A DNA stretch of 64,000 nucleotides, taken from the NCBI GenBank assembly GCA_034509425.1, contig JAVTVJ010011652.1, forward strand, positions 8,674,001-8,738,000. Reading direction: 5' to 3'. The notes below the pieces were generated by a model that was not told the origin of the DNA, searched no databases, and saw only the letters and a program-made list of their open reading frames with translations. A program made the translations under genes and the position numbers. This document shows, one piece after another, positions 27,001-38,089 of the stretch (the first letter of the stretch is position 1; each line of letters begins with the position of its first letter). The stretch comes from Eopsaltria australis (lineage: Eukaryota; Chordata; Aves; Passeriformes; Petroicidae).

Positions 27001-30000
27001 TATGACTGAAAGATATGACTTTGATCTCTTCCATCATCCTACTCCTCACATATATATTCTTTACACCGATTAGCATGTCAGCACCTAGTTTACTTATAGC
27101 AGAAGAATGCTCTCAGTGAGTTTTTGCAATTATTTTCTAATATCCCTAACATTAGACTCAATTTTTACTCACCTAAATGTATTCAGAGAACAATCCATAA
27201 TAAATTCAGAACATTTTCCCTGAATGCCAACTGCTAATTTAGGATGGATAGTTGTGTACAAAGTCACATCTTTCCTCGTGCTTATAATTTTGCATGAATC
27301 ACTTTTAATTCATACAAAGTAGATGTAGCATGGAAAGAAGTGTGAAACTAACAAAAATATGCAATTTTAAATAGAATTTAGGATGCTTATTATAAACAAT
27401 TAAATATATAACCACAGAAATCTTTTTATCTCACCAATACACAAACAAATAGCTAACAAATCAGAAGTTAATTGTCTGATTGCACCATTTCCTCCAGTTA
27501 TTAAAGCACTTTTCATGCATGATTATAGCAGAACAGTTTTTAATTTAAAAAGAAAAAGTGGAGATAAACAGGTAATCTTTGGAAGTATCTCCTGCCTATG
27601 CTGTAATTCCCTTACCTTGTTTAATATAATTTCTATAACCTTTTTTTTTTTAATTTCTAAGGAAAGCACTGAGCCCTGGGACTCCTTACAGAGGCAGAGC
27701 AGGTTGCAGCTCCTTCCCTGCAGCCGTGGTCCCTGGGAGCCAGGGAGCAGGAGGCTCAAAGCTCATGCTGAGCACACAGCAGCCCCAGGTCTGGCAAATC
27801 CCAGAAGTCCAAAGGACATCAGAGGATCTTCCCATCTTGGGGACTGAGTTCTTGCTGTGCCTGAAATGCTACAGCCTTTCCTGAGGGGCTGTGTTTGAAA
27901 CACTTGGAGGGTGAAAAAAACAACTATTTCCTCTTCAAACTCTGAAAGGACAGATGTCTAAACTGTTGAGGGACACAAAGCAGACAGAAAAGGGGCCCGG
28001 GGTGACCAGAAACAGAAGATGATTCCTTGAATAAAGGAAAATTCGTTTGTCTGGTTTTACCAGGACAGCAGGATAGTTCTCCATTCAGAAACATCCACTG
28101 CAGTTTTATGAACTGGCAGAGCCAAAGGGGCACTCCCAGACACATGGCAACAACGCTCCCTTCCTCTGGCTCAGGTATCCTCATACCCCATGAAGATCCT
28201 CATGATTCTGCTCCCTAAATTCACAGTAAAGCTGCTGCTTCTTTTTTTTTTTTTTTTTTTTCCTCTCAAAATAATTTTCAGCTGGCTTAGCAAAGAATCA
28301 GAAATGTGCCAGAGCCAGCACAAGGGAGGCAGCATCAGAACAGTGCACAGATCATAAGGAAAGCATGGGAACCAGCCCTTTTGATGGCAGAGAAATGCGA
28401 GGTGAGATTTCCTGCCTTCAGGACACAGATTTGAAGGATTTAATCTGCCCAAGACTGAGACTGCTGCAGTCCCATCTGCCTCCAAGGCAGGCTTTTCTTT
28501 GCCAGCACTGTCCTCTACACCTCTGCATGGTCACGCAGCATTAATCCACTTGGCAGCTGAACAAGCTGAAGTGCAATTGCATCTCCGCCATCAAGTTTTG
28601 GTCAGCTGAGATCCCTGAACTGACTCACCATGCAAACTCAGGCTCCAGGCTTGGAAGAGGGCAGGAACATGCCAAAAGGGGCAGAAGAGTGGGAACAGCA
28701 GCCCTAGCTGGAGTCAGCTCCAGCCCCTGGGTAACCACACACACACACCTAAAGGAATCCTCAGGTCATTTAACAGTTTATTATCTTCCTTTCCACTCAA
28801 TACCCTGGCACATGTTCTAACAGCATGGCATCCTAGAAGACACCTGTGCAGGATGGACTGAGCAAGGGTGAAAATATGTTCCCACTGCCAGATGAATTTT
28901 GAGGTTGACGTGCAGGGTTGGGTACTTGAGGGCACCAGAAGAAACGGATCCAACACTGAAAGAACACACAGAAAACCTATGCCAGTACTACACAGAAAGA
29001 TGTGAAGTTTTCCACACTATTAAAAAAAAGTAGAAGGAAGCAACTTACCAGCAATTTAAAGAGTATTTTTAAAATGTGTCGTCCGTACATGCTTCAACTC
29101 AGAAACTTCTTTGATGCACTACTTACAGCATGCAAATTAGTACCCTGCCCCTGTCCCATGGCCCACACAAAGTGTCCTTTGGTGTCTTCTCAGCCATGAA
29201 AAGGCTACAAAAGTCTACAAAAGGCTGGGGAACAGCCAACATATCTTTAAGGACTCCAGCTATGAGTAAGTTCTCTTTTTCTGCTGGAGTCTTCCTTCAC
29301 AGTACATATGCATCGGGGAAGCTATAAGCAATGTCTGCGCCACCACAGGCTGTCCAAAGCTGGGCTGTGTGGCTTTGAGGTGAGAGGCAGCTGAGGATCA
29401 CCCTGCAGATCAGGAGGCTCCACATCAGCCCACCAAACTCATACTGGAGCACCAGCAAGGAGCCCAAAATGGGCTCTAGGTTCAGGCACTGAGACAGCAC
29501 CTGCAGCATCTCTTGCTGAAACAAGCCCAGGACTCCACACACACAGAACATGCCAACACCAAGCTCCAGGACAGCATGCAAGTCAGGCTTTAGCAAACAA
29601 CTTCGGAAAAGGTTTTGTACCAGCAACAAGCCGTGCCTTTGCTCCAAAGGGGAGCTGCTCAATCCTGTTTTCATGGAGACCTGTGCTTCTTGTTGTCCCA
29701 TTCCTCAGACCCAACTGGTCCTTGGCACATGTGAGGCAGTTGAAAGGACAGGCTGAAGAGATTGCTTGTTAGGAAACCCAACAGCAAAAGGAGAAGCAGA
29801 TTTACCACTGATTCCACCTGCCCTGGAATCAGACATGTGCTATGGCAGCAGAGAAACACATCTCCAGATAACAAAACACAACCCCGAGCACAGCTGGGGA
29901 AGAAAAGCGAACTCAGCAGGGCACATACAGAGAAACACCATTTAAGGGAGGGAAAAGTCTCTCAGGCTAAAAATGTTACACCTCTTGATCATAAAATGTC

Positions 30001-33000
30001 AAAAAGTCTCTGGCACAGCCCCACCTCCTGGTACCACAGAGCCTGACATACATTAAACTGGGTTCCTGTTTCCAACAAACCTCAGGCTGGCCAATGCCTT
30101 ATCCAAACAGGGGGGACTCCAGGCCTGATCATCCAAAGCAGGGGCTGCATGGGATGGAAGCCATCAGGTGTGCAACATAAGTGGGGTGTTAATATAACAC
30201 ATTAGAATATAACACATCTAATATTTAGCAAAGTCCAAGAGGTACCTATAGCCCTGCTACATCAACAGGGACTGCACACCCTACGGCTCACCAAGGCCAT
30301 CTATCATAGGCATCAACTTTTACAAGTTGCTCTGTCAGGTACTGACAAATCTGCCAGCAGGTGATGAAATTGCTGTGCCAGTTTTATGTGCAGTGCTGAA
30401 AACAAATTGCCACATGCACCCTCTTCATGGGCACCCCAGGCAGTAACCATAGAGCGTGCATCACTTTGTACCTTTGCTGCCCAAACATGACTAGTCTAGA
30501 CTGGGATGAGGCTGTTCAGACTTACAAAGGAAAGATATCATACACACCTGGTAATACACAATACTTCCAGGTCTGTGTTCCCAGGAAAAATCTGAACAGG
30601 AAAAGAGCTACCCTGAAACCTAAAGGGGACACCTTATTTCAGGAAAACGAAGTGTATTTTAGATACAAGTCAAAATCAACCACTACTATCCTCAGAGAGT
30701 ACCCACACTCCCTGTGAAAAAAAGAAGTGGGAAAAGATGGGTTGATGAACACAAAGGCAGGCCTAGGTAAAAGCAATTTTCAGAAGGCGGACATGTGCGT
30801 AGTTTGGGCCATTTAAAAGGGAATCAAATACAATTTTAAGTGAAGAGCTCTGAAGACCACCAGGGTGGCAGAGGGGGATTTACAGGATGAAGATCCCTGC
30901 ACAGAGATTCATTCCAACTCTAGCAAGTGTGGTCACAGGATCCATGAAGGATGATGCAAAAGCAGCCCTGTTGCTGCGGCTGCCTCCCATCTGACTGCCG
31001 GAGAGGGCCACAGCAGAGTGGCCTGTGAGCTCGCAGTGGGGTGCACTGCCTGTGATGTGAACACCACTCGCAGTCACTCACTGGTAACTGCAGTTCTCTG
31101 AGCAGCCTTGCACACGTGCCCTTCACCTCAGTCCGGCACTCTGAGTTGCTGCAGCTCAGAGGAACATAAGAAGTGCCCTCCCTCCCACTCTGTGCACAGG
31201 CCACAGGGGAACACAGGCACAGGAACACTCATGGGGGCTGCAAAGAGAGCCCAGGCTCTGTGGGCACAGGTCTGAAGTCTGTGTGCACCCACAGGCAGAA
31301 GCGGCAAAAAGACAAACACTCCAAGCAGAAAAAAACCAAGCAATCACTTGTCACATCACTAAAAATCACAAGGGTGCTGCACAAGGCTTAAAAATTCACT
31401 GATTCCTCTGTTAAATATTTTCTGACTTTTTAAATTAATCAAACCCCCCAACATCTTCCACACTCCCATGCCATTATAAGAAATTTCAGAAAATTGGTAC
31501 TGGAAATATAAAAGCCCATGGACATGGAAGACAACCCCAACAACCCCAGACAGCTTGGGATGAAGGAAGGGTACCTAGCAGGATGCTTGTTGGCTTCCCC
31601 CATGCCCAGGTGCTGATTGCCATCGGTTTTCTGTGCTGTCTGTTGAGGCTTAAAGTCCTCAGCAGCAAGGGCAAACTGCATGCCCTGATCCCAAGCAGGT
31701 CCTGGGTGAGCCACAGATGAGGGAACAAAAATGCGAGCTGTGCTGCAAATGGAGTACAGCAGGGCAAAGAGCTGTGGTGGCATCAGGATTTTATTTTGGA
31801 GAGCTGGATCCCTCTAGTGAAGCACTTAGTGCAGCCTCTGCACAAGAGGATGTGAGCTACTAGCAGCTCTAGCCCTTATCCAAATAGGGTGGACTCCCTG
31901 GCCCTGGAGTCTGCACACAGATCTTAAGAACAAATACGAGAGCTTTGCTTCCAGGCAGGAAATCCCTTTTACCACACCTTTCTGATTTACACCAATGCTT
32001 GATACACACCACATGTGTCTTCTCCTTCCTTCACCCACATTCACAATGGTCCTGTTCCACCTTTAAGTGATGAAAAGTTAAGACCTGTGGTTACAACTTC
32101 TATGAAAAGCTTCATTTTGAAGGCTGCTACATTTCAATTTTATTGCCATGAGGAAAACTGGAAAAAAAAAAGCCAAAATATTTCAGTCCTTCCTTAACAT
32201 GAAAGCTGTTGGGAAGATATTTAATAAGTAAGTGCAAGCTCTCTCCTGCAAGTTGTTGAAATATGGAAGGTGGGAAAATTTATTCTTACAAATGTTTTGT
32301 GAGAGTCCCATCCACAATATTATGCATGACACTTAATTTCTACTGTACAAGGTGTCTGTGACAAGTTTAGTCAGCATTTTTTCCTGAAGTGCATCTCAGC
32401 AGGCAGAGCTTACAACAAACCCTTCCACTGAGATTTGTTACAAGAAGAAAAACAAGGAATAACATCGGGATTGCCCCAGCTAGGAGAACAAATGAAAGAT
32501 GGAGCACAAAAACTTACCCACCTGCCTGCGTGTGGGAATAGAGGGACATTCATCTCAGAGATCAGATGTTAGTTATGTAGGGAAACAGCAGGAGTGAGAG
32601 CCATCAGAAAACTGGCAAATGCATCTGCTTTTTCCATTCAGGACTGTGCTGCTGACTAGATCTCTGCAAAATTTCCTCTGTTCCACAGACCTGCCCTGTG
32701 GGATCTGTCTGGCATTAATTGGCCTTCAAAATTACTTATGGAAAAATCTTAAGCTAATTTTTGTACTACGTTTGAGCAAGAAAAAAAAAAAAAAAAGATT
32801 GTTTCTTTTAAAAAAAAAGAAACAAACTAAGCAAGAGGGAAAAATCAATAAATTCTTGCCTGTGGACATGGTATTCTGCTTCTCAAAAGAAATGCCTTAG
32901 GACGGAAACACGGCCCTAACTTTTCTACGCAGTTTCTTTGTGTGAATTATGGGCCGCGAAAGGTGAAAGCCTTTTGTGTACCGAGTCCGATGGGGAGAGG

Positions 33001-35091
33001 GGCAGACGACGAAGAGGGGAGCAGCGGAAAGGCAGCGGCGAGGCGGTGACTTTGGAAAGACCTCGGATGGCCAAGCGGTTCGGAGGGGGAGCAGCCCCGA
33101 CCGGGCACCAGCACGCGGGGACCGACAGCCACCAAGCCCGGAGGGGCAGCGGGAAGCCCAAGGGGCTGCGGCGGGCACAGAAACGCGCACAAGGGCGAGG
33201 TCCGTGGGGAAAGGCAGGGCTCCCGAGAGCCGCGGGACGGGGCGTGCACAGGCATCCCGGGGCTCCGATGCCCGGCCCCCGCTTGGAGACGCGGCAAAGT
33301 CTCCTCTGCGGCCGGCGCTGCCCGCTCGGGGGTAAAGGGAGACGGAGGACGCAGCGGGGCGGGGGAATATGAAAAGTCCCGCTCCCCAGCGCCGGTCTTT
33401 TGTTGCCGGGGGCAGACACCCGCCGAATCCTCCAGCAATGGGGGGAGAGAGCTCCGCCGAGCTCCTCGGCTCCCCTCTCTCGAGAAAGAAAGGGTGCGGG
33501 AATTCTGCCCTCCCGGTGCCCGGCGGCAGTGTGCCCGGGCGCGACACGGCCCCGCCGGGCGCGGGGAGAGCGGGGCAGGCGGAGCGGGACCGCCCGGCTC
33601 CCGCAGCCCCCCGCTGCAGCGCCCGCCCCCCGCCCCGGCCCCGGGGCTCACCGTCCTCGTAGTTCTTGAGGTAGTAGTCGGGGCCGGGCCCGCCGCGGCT
33701 CTTGGCCGGGTTCTTCACGTTGTGGAACTGGAGAAAGTCCGTCCTCTTGCCCGCGAAGCGCAGGAAGGCGGGGGCCAGGCCCCGCGCCAGGGTCACCAGC
33801 CGCCGGGAACTGCGGAGAGGAGAGAGAGGGCTGAGGAAACCGCGGGCCGGGCCCTCGCTTTCCCAATACCTCCAGCGACCGGGGACCAGGGGCTCGAGGA
33901 CCCGCCGCTGCCCTGGCAGGCCCCGTTGCCCCGCCCGGGGCGGTGCGACGCGGTACCACCGGCTGCAGGGCTGTGCGCGGGCCGAGCAGCGCGGCCCCGG
34001 AGCGGGGGAGCCGCCCCGCCCGCCGCTGGTGGCCCGGAGGCCGGCGGGCCCGGCTCCCCCCCGTCCTGCCGGCGCCCTCCGGACAAGTGCAGCGGCGTTC
34101 AGGAGGCAGAGGCGCTCAGCGCCACGCGGGACCGAGCCGTGGGCCGAGCCGCCGCGGAGGGGAGAGGAGCGGAGCAGGGAGGGAGAAAAGCGGGAGCCGT
34201 CCCGGCTGCGCTTCTCTCGCGCCTTCCCGCATCCTCGCCGGCTTCTTCCCCGGCTGCCGAAAGGACCCTCGGAGCGGGCGTGCGGAGAAGCCCCGCTCTT
34301 CCTCCCCGACTTACCCAGCAGGGAGAAGGCTTTCTGGCCGTTCCAGCGCCTCCAGGCCGCGGCCGCTCCGCACCGCCGGTGGAGCCCAGCGCAGCTGCAG
34401 CCCGGCGCTGCCCCCCGCGCAGGGCTGGAGGTCCGGGGAGCGGAGGGCTCAGAAGACCTGGCCGACACCCGCTCTCTGCCCGTCGGGACCCGGGGAAGGC
34501 TCGGCTCGGCAGGCGGCCCCGTTCCTGCTGCTGTTTTCTGTTTGATTTTGAATTTTTTTCCCCCCTGTGCTGCCTCGGCCCCGTGTTGTGCTTTTTGCAG
34601 AGGAGCGGTTGCTGGAGCGAGGGGAGCACGACATTTTTGCAGTCATAACTGATAAGTCTCCGAAATGCTTTCTCCATTGCAAACATGTGCATCTTAATGG
34701 AAACCATGGCCTCGCTCCCTCCGTCACAACAAGCGCCGCCAGCAGCGCGGAGCCCGGCAGGGCTGGGCGGCGGGGCCGCCGGGGCGCCCCGCGGGCGGCG
34801 TGGGGAGGGCGCCGGGGGGCTCCTGCCTTACCTTAAGAAATCGAGCCAGCCATCATGAATGATGGAGGGGTCCAGCTGCAGGGAGAGGAAATTCTCACTG
34901 ATTATCCTGACAGGGCTCTTGGTGTTGACATCAAGGAGAATGAGAGTTCTTCCCTTCACACCTTGAGGTTTCTCCACCGGCAGTGCTCTCCTGTCCCCAG
35001 CCTGGGAGGGCAGCGAGAAGGTGGCCATGAGAGCCAGCCCAGGTGCCATCAGGGCTAAGAGCCCGGGGGGGCAGGAGCTGAGACAGGGCAT
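1..35091 (-). CDS. HPSE2: HPSE2, heparanase-2 (5' part of gene, exons 1-3, partial)
   Basis: Three exons on the minus strand join in frame: 35091-34832, 33809-33652 and 22612-22451. All have GT donors and AG acceptors. They encode the first 193 residues plus one base of a protein that is about 592 residues in human. The translation follows human heparanase-2 closely, for example LSLQLDPSIIHDGWLDFL, KSRGGPGPDYYLKNYED and KIAQHPDIMLELQREKAAQ. Heparanase-2 is a secreted member of the glycoside hydrolase 79 family. It lacks heparanase activity, binds heparan sulfate and antagonises heparanase-1; human loss causes urofacial (Ochoa) syndrome. This part covers the signal peptide and the start of the barrel domain; the positions equivalent to the catalytic glutamates lie further left. 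The gene is head-to-head with CNNM1, with 10.8 kb between start codons. Exon 4 was not found in the remaining 22.4 kb, so intron 3 leaves the window. Confidence 0.96.
3803..3962. repeat. Low-complexity A/C tract
   Basis: About 160 bp are almost purely A and C on the plus strand, arranged as AAAAAC and AAAACC units, with a few G near 3911-3938. The long Phe/Leu-rich and Lys/Asn/Pro-rich open frames across it are artefacts. Confidence 0.95.
5693..5890 (+). mobile_element. CR1 LINE, 3' end fragment
   Basis: The 198 bp match the avian CR1 3' region: GAGACACTGGCAC, GCTGTGGATGCCCATCC, GACCTTTAAAAGGTCCCTTCC and the terminal ATGATTCTATGATTCT tail. It is in plus orientation and 5'-truncated, as is usual for CR1. 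It lies in HPSE2 intron 3. Confidence 0.9.
8110..8560 (-). mobile_element. Ancient CR1-type LINE remnant (reverse orientation)
   Basis: Read on the minus strand, the segment resembles the CR1 region after the reverse transcriptase: GTTGGGCACCATATCC, then ATTTCACCTACTTAGG and GTGCAAGTACCAACAAG. It is heavily mutated. The family assignment is from memory of CR1 consensus sequences. Confidence 0.5.
9669..9782 (+). mobile_element. CR1 LINE, short 3' fragment
   Basis: The sequence contains ATGGGGCTTTGAGTAACC, TGGTCTAGTGGAAGATGTCC and GATCTTTAAGGTCCTTTCC, then a decayed tail. These match the same CR1 3' region as the copy at 5693-5890. Confidence 0.88.
10453..10501. repeat. Two-armed inverted repeat (49 bp)
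   Basis: GGTGGC ... GCCACC forms an outer 6-bp pair (10453-10458 with 10496-10501). CCCCTAAATT ... AATTTAGGGG forms a perfect inner 10-bp pair (10463-10472 with 10482-10491) around a 9-base loop. The two helices are separated by 4 unpaired bases on each side. AGGGGCATA also occurs twice as a direct repeat. Confidence 0.9.
11950..12260. other. GC-rich patch in HPSE2 intron 3
   Basis: About 300 bp are markedly richer in G+C and CpG than the surrounding intron. It has no recognised coding match and may be a small regulatory element. Confidence 0.35.
13060..13960 (+). mobile_element. Ancient CR1-type LINE remnant, copy A (RT to 3' region)
   Basis: The segment has decayed reverse-transcriptase landmarks in order: AACAGCCAGTCAGGCTGACA (from GNxRPVSLT), AGTAATTAAAAGACAATATG, CAAGTCTTGTCTAACTGG, then AGCCAAATCTATTTCAGC and AGCAAGGTCCAGAGGTTGAA near the 3' side. 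No open reading frame survives. Confidence 0.6.
14060..16600 (+). mobile_element. Ancient CR1-type LINE remnant, copy B (endonuclease to 3' region)
   Basis: Endonuclease-like sequence at 14200-14275 (GGGACCTTTAACTGCCC, TTTGCTGGGAAAGGAAGACA) comes before RT-like sequence at 15660-15770 (decayed PxNxxGNCRPANMTSIPGK type) and 15870-15965 (DVLYLYFLKAL, then NILIRKLGKYSLDE). The 3' part at 16360-16590 has CATGATAACAAGCCTCAAAT and GTTCTCCATGTCCACGGGG. This order fits a single, mutated element, though gaps between the recognised parts are not assigned. Confidence 0.6.
20237..20270. repeat. Perfect 12-bp inverted repeat
   Basis: CCAGATCACTAC (20237-20248) and GTAGTGATCTGG (20259-20270) are exact reverse complements around a 10-base loop AGTGGGAACG. 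It lies in HPSE2 intron 3, about 2.2 kb past exon 3 in gene direction. Confidence 0.95.
22451..22612 (-). CDS. HPSE2: HPSE2 coding exon 3
   Basis: This 162-bp exon follows acceptor TGCTGTAG and ends before donor GTAAGG. It completes Asp140 and encodes residues 141-193, from IVRSDIALDKQKGCK to FSNTYSNLTLT, then one base (G) of the next codon. It matches human HPSE2 almost throughout. The exon ends in NLTLT where I recall NLILT in human, which creates an N-glycosylation sequon at Asn189. Confidence 0.97.
25195..25220. repeat. (AAAAC)n microsatellite
   Basis: About five AAAAC units lie directly before the orphan CpG island in HPSE2 intron 2. Confidence 0.95.
25290..25900. other. Isolated CpG island inside HPSE2 intron 2
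   Basis: A compact GC- and CpG-rich stretch with a (GGC)n run (about 25450-25466) lies 8 kb from any known exon. On the plus strand it contains an ATG in good context (25499-25501, G at -3 and +4) and, ten codons later, a consensus donor CAG|GTGAGC at 25528/25529. A 195-codon open frame (25307-25894) also spans it but resembles nothing known. It could be an alternative or antisense promoter; that is inference. Confidence 0.55.
26710..27250 (-). mobile_element. Ancient CR1-type LINE remnant in HPSE2 intron 2 (reverse orientation)
   Basis: On the plus strand, GAGTTCCACAAGTTATTAAC, CCACTGGATGCTCCCTATTT and the following text are the reverse complement of the CR1 segment just before its 3' end. 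It is strongly diverged and has no open frame of its own family. Confidence 0.55.
28242..28261. repeat. T20 homopolymer
   Basis: A run of 20 T bases in HPSE2 intron 2. It could be the reverse of an old poly(A) tail, but no parent element was recognised beside it. Confidence 0.9.
32781..32796. repeat. A16 homopolymer
   Basis: A run of 16 A bases followed by a second A-rich run at 32810, just before the HPSE2 CpG island. No retroposed gene was recognised upstream. Confidence 0.9.
33652..33809 (-). CDS. HPSE2: HPSE2 coding exon 2
   Basis: This 158-bp exon lies behind the acceptor CTCCGCAG and ends before donor GTGAGC. It completes Ser87 and encodes residues 88-139: SRRLVTLARGLAPAFLRF, then GKRTDFLQFHNVKNPAK, then GGPGPDYYLKNYED. 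This is nearly identical to human HPSE2. It lies within the CpG island, so long open frames occur on both strands here, but only this stretch matches a known family. Confidence 0.97.
33810..34831 (-). other. HPSE2: HPSE2 intron 1
   Basis: This 1,022-bp intron has a GTAAGG donor and a CCGCAG acceptor and lies wholly inside the CpG island. It is open in several frames on both strands purely because stop codons are rare in such GC-rich DNA. No coding exon was recognised. Confidence 0.9.
34832..35091 (-). CDS. HPSE2: HPSE2 coding exon 1 (signal peptide and N-terminus)
   Basis: It encodes 86 codons plus two bases. The ATG at 35091-35089 is the first in frame after a TAG stop at 35163-35161, and it has a G at -3, so it fixes the start. 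Residues about 10-28 form a hydrophobic signal-peptide core, with likely cleavage after SQA (residues 29-31), giving a mature start near GDRRALPV. The conserved block LILLDVNTKSPVR and LSLQLDPSIIHDGWLDFL follows. The exon ends TTAAG before donor GTAAGG, in phase 2; the split codon becomes Ser87 with exon 2. The N-terminus is shorter than the human one as I remember it. Confidence 0.96.
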
Positions 35092-38089
35092 GCCGGAGAG
35101 CAGGAAACCCCTAATTAACTCGCTGTCTGCAGGGGCTCGCTGGTGGCTAATTGTCCTTATCTAAAGTGTGGGGCGCTCTGCCTTTTTTTGCAATGTTTTG
35201 GTGTTGGTGGAGGGGAACTCACGCCCCTGACCAGCCTTTCTCGCAGCCGGTGCCAAGACTCCTTGCAGCCAGCACCGCCCCTTTAAGAGATGCAGGCTCC
35301 AGACATTTTTAACTTTTTGAAGGTAAGGGGAGGCTCCTGGTTTAACCCCCTCGGCTCGGGGCCCGCCGCCCTGCCGCAGCCCCGCCAACACGGAGCTTTC
35401 TCTTTGCGTCGGCTCCGGCGCACGTTTTCGGCGGCGGGAGCTCCCGCACCACGCAAAACCGGGACGGAGTCGGGACACCGAGACACCGAGGAGCTCGGGA
35501 CGGGGGCCGGAGAGCGGGGGGCGGCCAACACGGCCCGAGATGCAGCAACGACAGAGACGGTAAGGCAGAGAGGACGGCCCTGGGTGGGGAAAGGGAGGGT
35601 GGGGGGTAATCACCCCAAAAAAGCCCTTAACACTACCTGAGGGAAGAGTTAGCTCCAAACCGCGCCGGGATCCCGGTGCTGGGCGAAGCTCTCGGGGCTG
35701 AGCGCTGGAGGCTCCGCGGGACTCGACGGGCGCAGCAGGACTGGGGGCCGCCAGCACCCTGGAGCCCCGGCGCGACAAGCTCGGTGCGCCCTGCCCGAAG
35801 CTGGGGCTCGGCCGGTCCCTGCACAAAGGCACGAAGGCACTGCGGGGAACCGTGGCACGGGGAATCGAGCCGCGGGTCTCCCTCTCCCACCCGCCTCTGG
35901 GCCCATCGGTGTCCCATCAGCGGCGGGGAAAGAAGAGGGGCGGCAGCAGCAGTGCCTGGTGTGGAATCATCCGCCTCGGAGATGGAAAGGACAGCACGGT
36001 TTAATGGCAGCGGCGACGACCCCCGTGCCGGGGCCAGCCCTCCGTCGCTGCCTCCAGGACGGGACCGGGCTCGGAGCACTGCAGAAGTGCAGGCGGCTGC
36101 GGTTGTCAGCTCTGGACGCAAGGTCGTGGCACCGGCTCGGGGATCGGTGCTGGCTGCCGACAGTCCCGGGAGCCTCAAAGAATGTCCATCTGAATCGGAC
36201 ATCCTCTCCCTCAGCAGCCGCTTCGCGGACAAGCCCAGGACTCCCGCAAGCAGTCTGCAACCTCCGGGACACGTAACGCGCCCGTACCGGGGCCCTCGGC
36301 CGCCGCGGTCCGCCCCGGTTCCCGTGTCGCCCCGGCCATGCGGGACGCAGGGCCCCGGTGCCGCTGCCGGAGGGAGGGCTGAGCCGGGCCAGGTGCGGTC
36401 CGTCGGGGCCCCGCAGCCCCGGGGATGGGGCGCCCGCAGCACCATCTGCTGGTGAGGGGCCCGGCGCGGCGGGGGAGAGCACCCACCTGCGGACACACGG
36501 AGGTGCCGGGGCTGCGGGCAGCAGCATGGCTTCGGGATCGAGGCACAAATCTCGCCGCAAGAGTGGGCCAAGCCCCGGGATCCTCCTGCCGCCCTCGCGG
36601 AGCCTGGCGCGTTGGGTACGAGCGGCCCGGACTGCCGGGTCAGGAGCACTCCGAGCGCAAGGGCAGACCCCTATCCCCGCAAGGCTCCCCGCCCTTGGCA
36701 ACCCTCTCCAACTTCTCCCGGTGTCCTTGCGGAGCTTCTTGCACATCCCGATCGCTCCAGTCAGGGTCCGAGAGGCGGCGGGAGCGGCCCCGGTGAGCAG
36801 CGGCGAGTCCCGGAGCTCGGAGCGCTCGGCAGAGCCCCGCACAGAGGGAAAGCATTCGGGCCTGGGCCCCCTGAAGCCCGCGGGCAGCGCTGTCCCCCGT
36901 GGACATCTCCGCTCCCCCGGTCTCTCTGGCTTTGAAACGCTTCCAGACAAGAGGCGCAGCCATCCCAGCCAGTCCGGGTGGCTCAGGCAGGGACTGCGGC
37001 CGTACGGAGCCTCCGTGGTAACGCGTGGGGAAGGATGAAACATACCTCTGGCTCTGCTAGGGCTGAGCAGGGAACACACAAACCAGGATTTGTCGTGAAA
37101 CCGTCCCGCCAAAGCAGACACCGGAGCAGGGCCCCAGCCGCGCCTGGGAAGAGGCTGCCGAGCGCAGCGCAGGCTGACCCAGAGCAGCAAAAGGGTGCCC
37201 GGGGCAGCGGGCTCTGAGCGCTGCAATAAGTAAGCAGATCCGGGGAAAAGAGCTGTGCAATTTCAGCTGTGCAAAGCCCTGGCATCCCGGGACAGGAAGA
37301 AGGCAATTTAAGCCTGGAAATTCGTGTTCGGCTGCAAAGACTTCTGCGCGGTTTGCAATAGCACTTAAAACTGACCCAGGATCTAAAGCCTCCGCTTCAG
37401 AAGCTGCGCAGTTTTTTGGATCATCTCCAAATGAGGAACACGAGTTTTAAAATTATCTCGTTATTTTAAATATTTTTGATGCTATCAGAAGTTGTGAGGA
37501 AGGCTTCAGGGGTATTTGTTATGGTTGCAGGCCGAAATTTTGTATCGTGCCTCCCGCCAATGGATGGTTCTATTTTCAAACGAAACTCAAGTGTGTTCTG
37601 CAGTAAAAAGGAAAAAAAAACCAAACAAAAACTAAACAAATTATCCAGTTTAACCTCCTTTTAATATATTTTTTCCTTACAAACACACTAGTTCGGAAGA
37701 GAAATGTGTTTACTCTGAAACGTTCCCCACAATTAGTCTCTGCTTTGAACGCAAACTCCGGATGCACTGAAGTCACTTATCTGCGGAGATATCACCAACA
37801 ACATTAAACAGCAGGGAAAGAGGCAAAAACCCTCCCAGATGCTGCAGTCGCCTTCCAGATTCTGGGAAGACGACGTTAAAGGAAATACCCATTTACCTAT
37901 CTGAGATTTCCAAACCAACACCGGGACTTTGCCCCAGACCTGTGCCCTCGGAAATGCAATTGCACCCCACTTTGCGCCTGACTCCAGCGGCGGCAAGTTA
38001 AATCTAAAAATAAAGTGGTTTGGGCTTTTCAATAAATTGTAGACTTGCTACGGGAACCCTTTAAATGTTAAAAAATTACTTGGTTATCT

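Larger units (their letters stand above)
22613..33651 (-). other. HPSE2: HPSE2 intron 2
   Basis: This intron is 11,039 bp. It contains an isolated CpG island at about 25.3-25.9 kb, an (AAAAC)n tract just before it, a reverse-oriented CR1 remnant at 26710-27250, a T20 run at 28242-28261 and an A16 run at 32781-32796. The part from about 32.95 kb to exon 2 belongs to the HPSE2 CpG island. I saw no conserved coding exon. Confidence 0.85.
32950..36900. promoter_or_regulatory. HPSE2 CpG island and probable promoter region
   Basis: CpG dinucleotides and GC content rise sharply at about 32.95 kb and fall away after about 36.9 kb, spanning HPSE2 exons 1 and 2, intron 1 and about 1.8 kb upstream of the start codon. 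Just upstream of the ATG (minus-strand sense) are two TAATT homeodomain-type motifs (35111-35118, 35147-35151) and a CTTAAAGGGGCGG box (35275-35287). No clear TATA box was seen. The transcription start is not determined. Edges are estimated by eye. Confidence 0.75.

Noticed and set aside
32897..34652. Open frames up to 523 codons across HPSE2 exon 2 and intron 1, on both strands
   Set aside because: They are GC artefacts. The 523-codon frame merely reads through real exon 2 (33652-33809) into both introns without using its splice sites.
35633..37226. Minus-strand open frames of 338 and 419 codons upstream of HPSE2
   Set aside because: The composition is Arg/Pro/Gly/Ala-rich with no known domain, and they lie in the CpG island. 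No splice or homology support.
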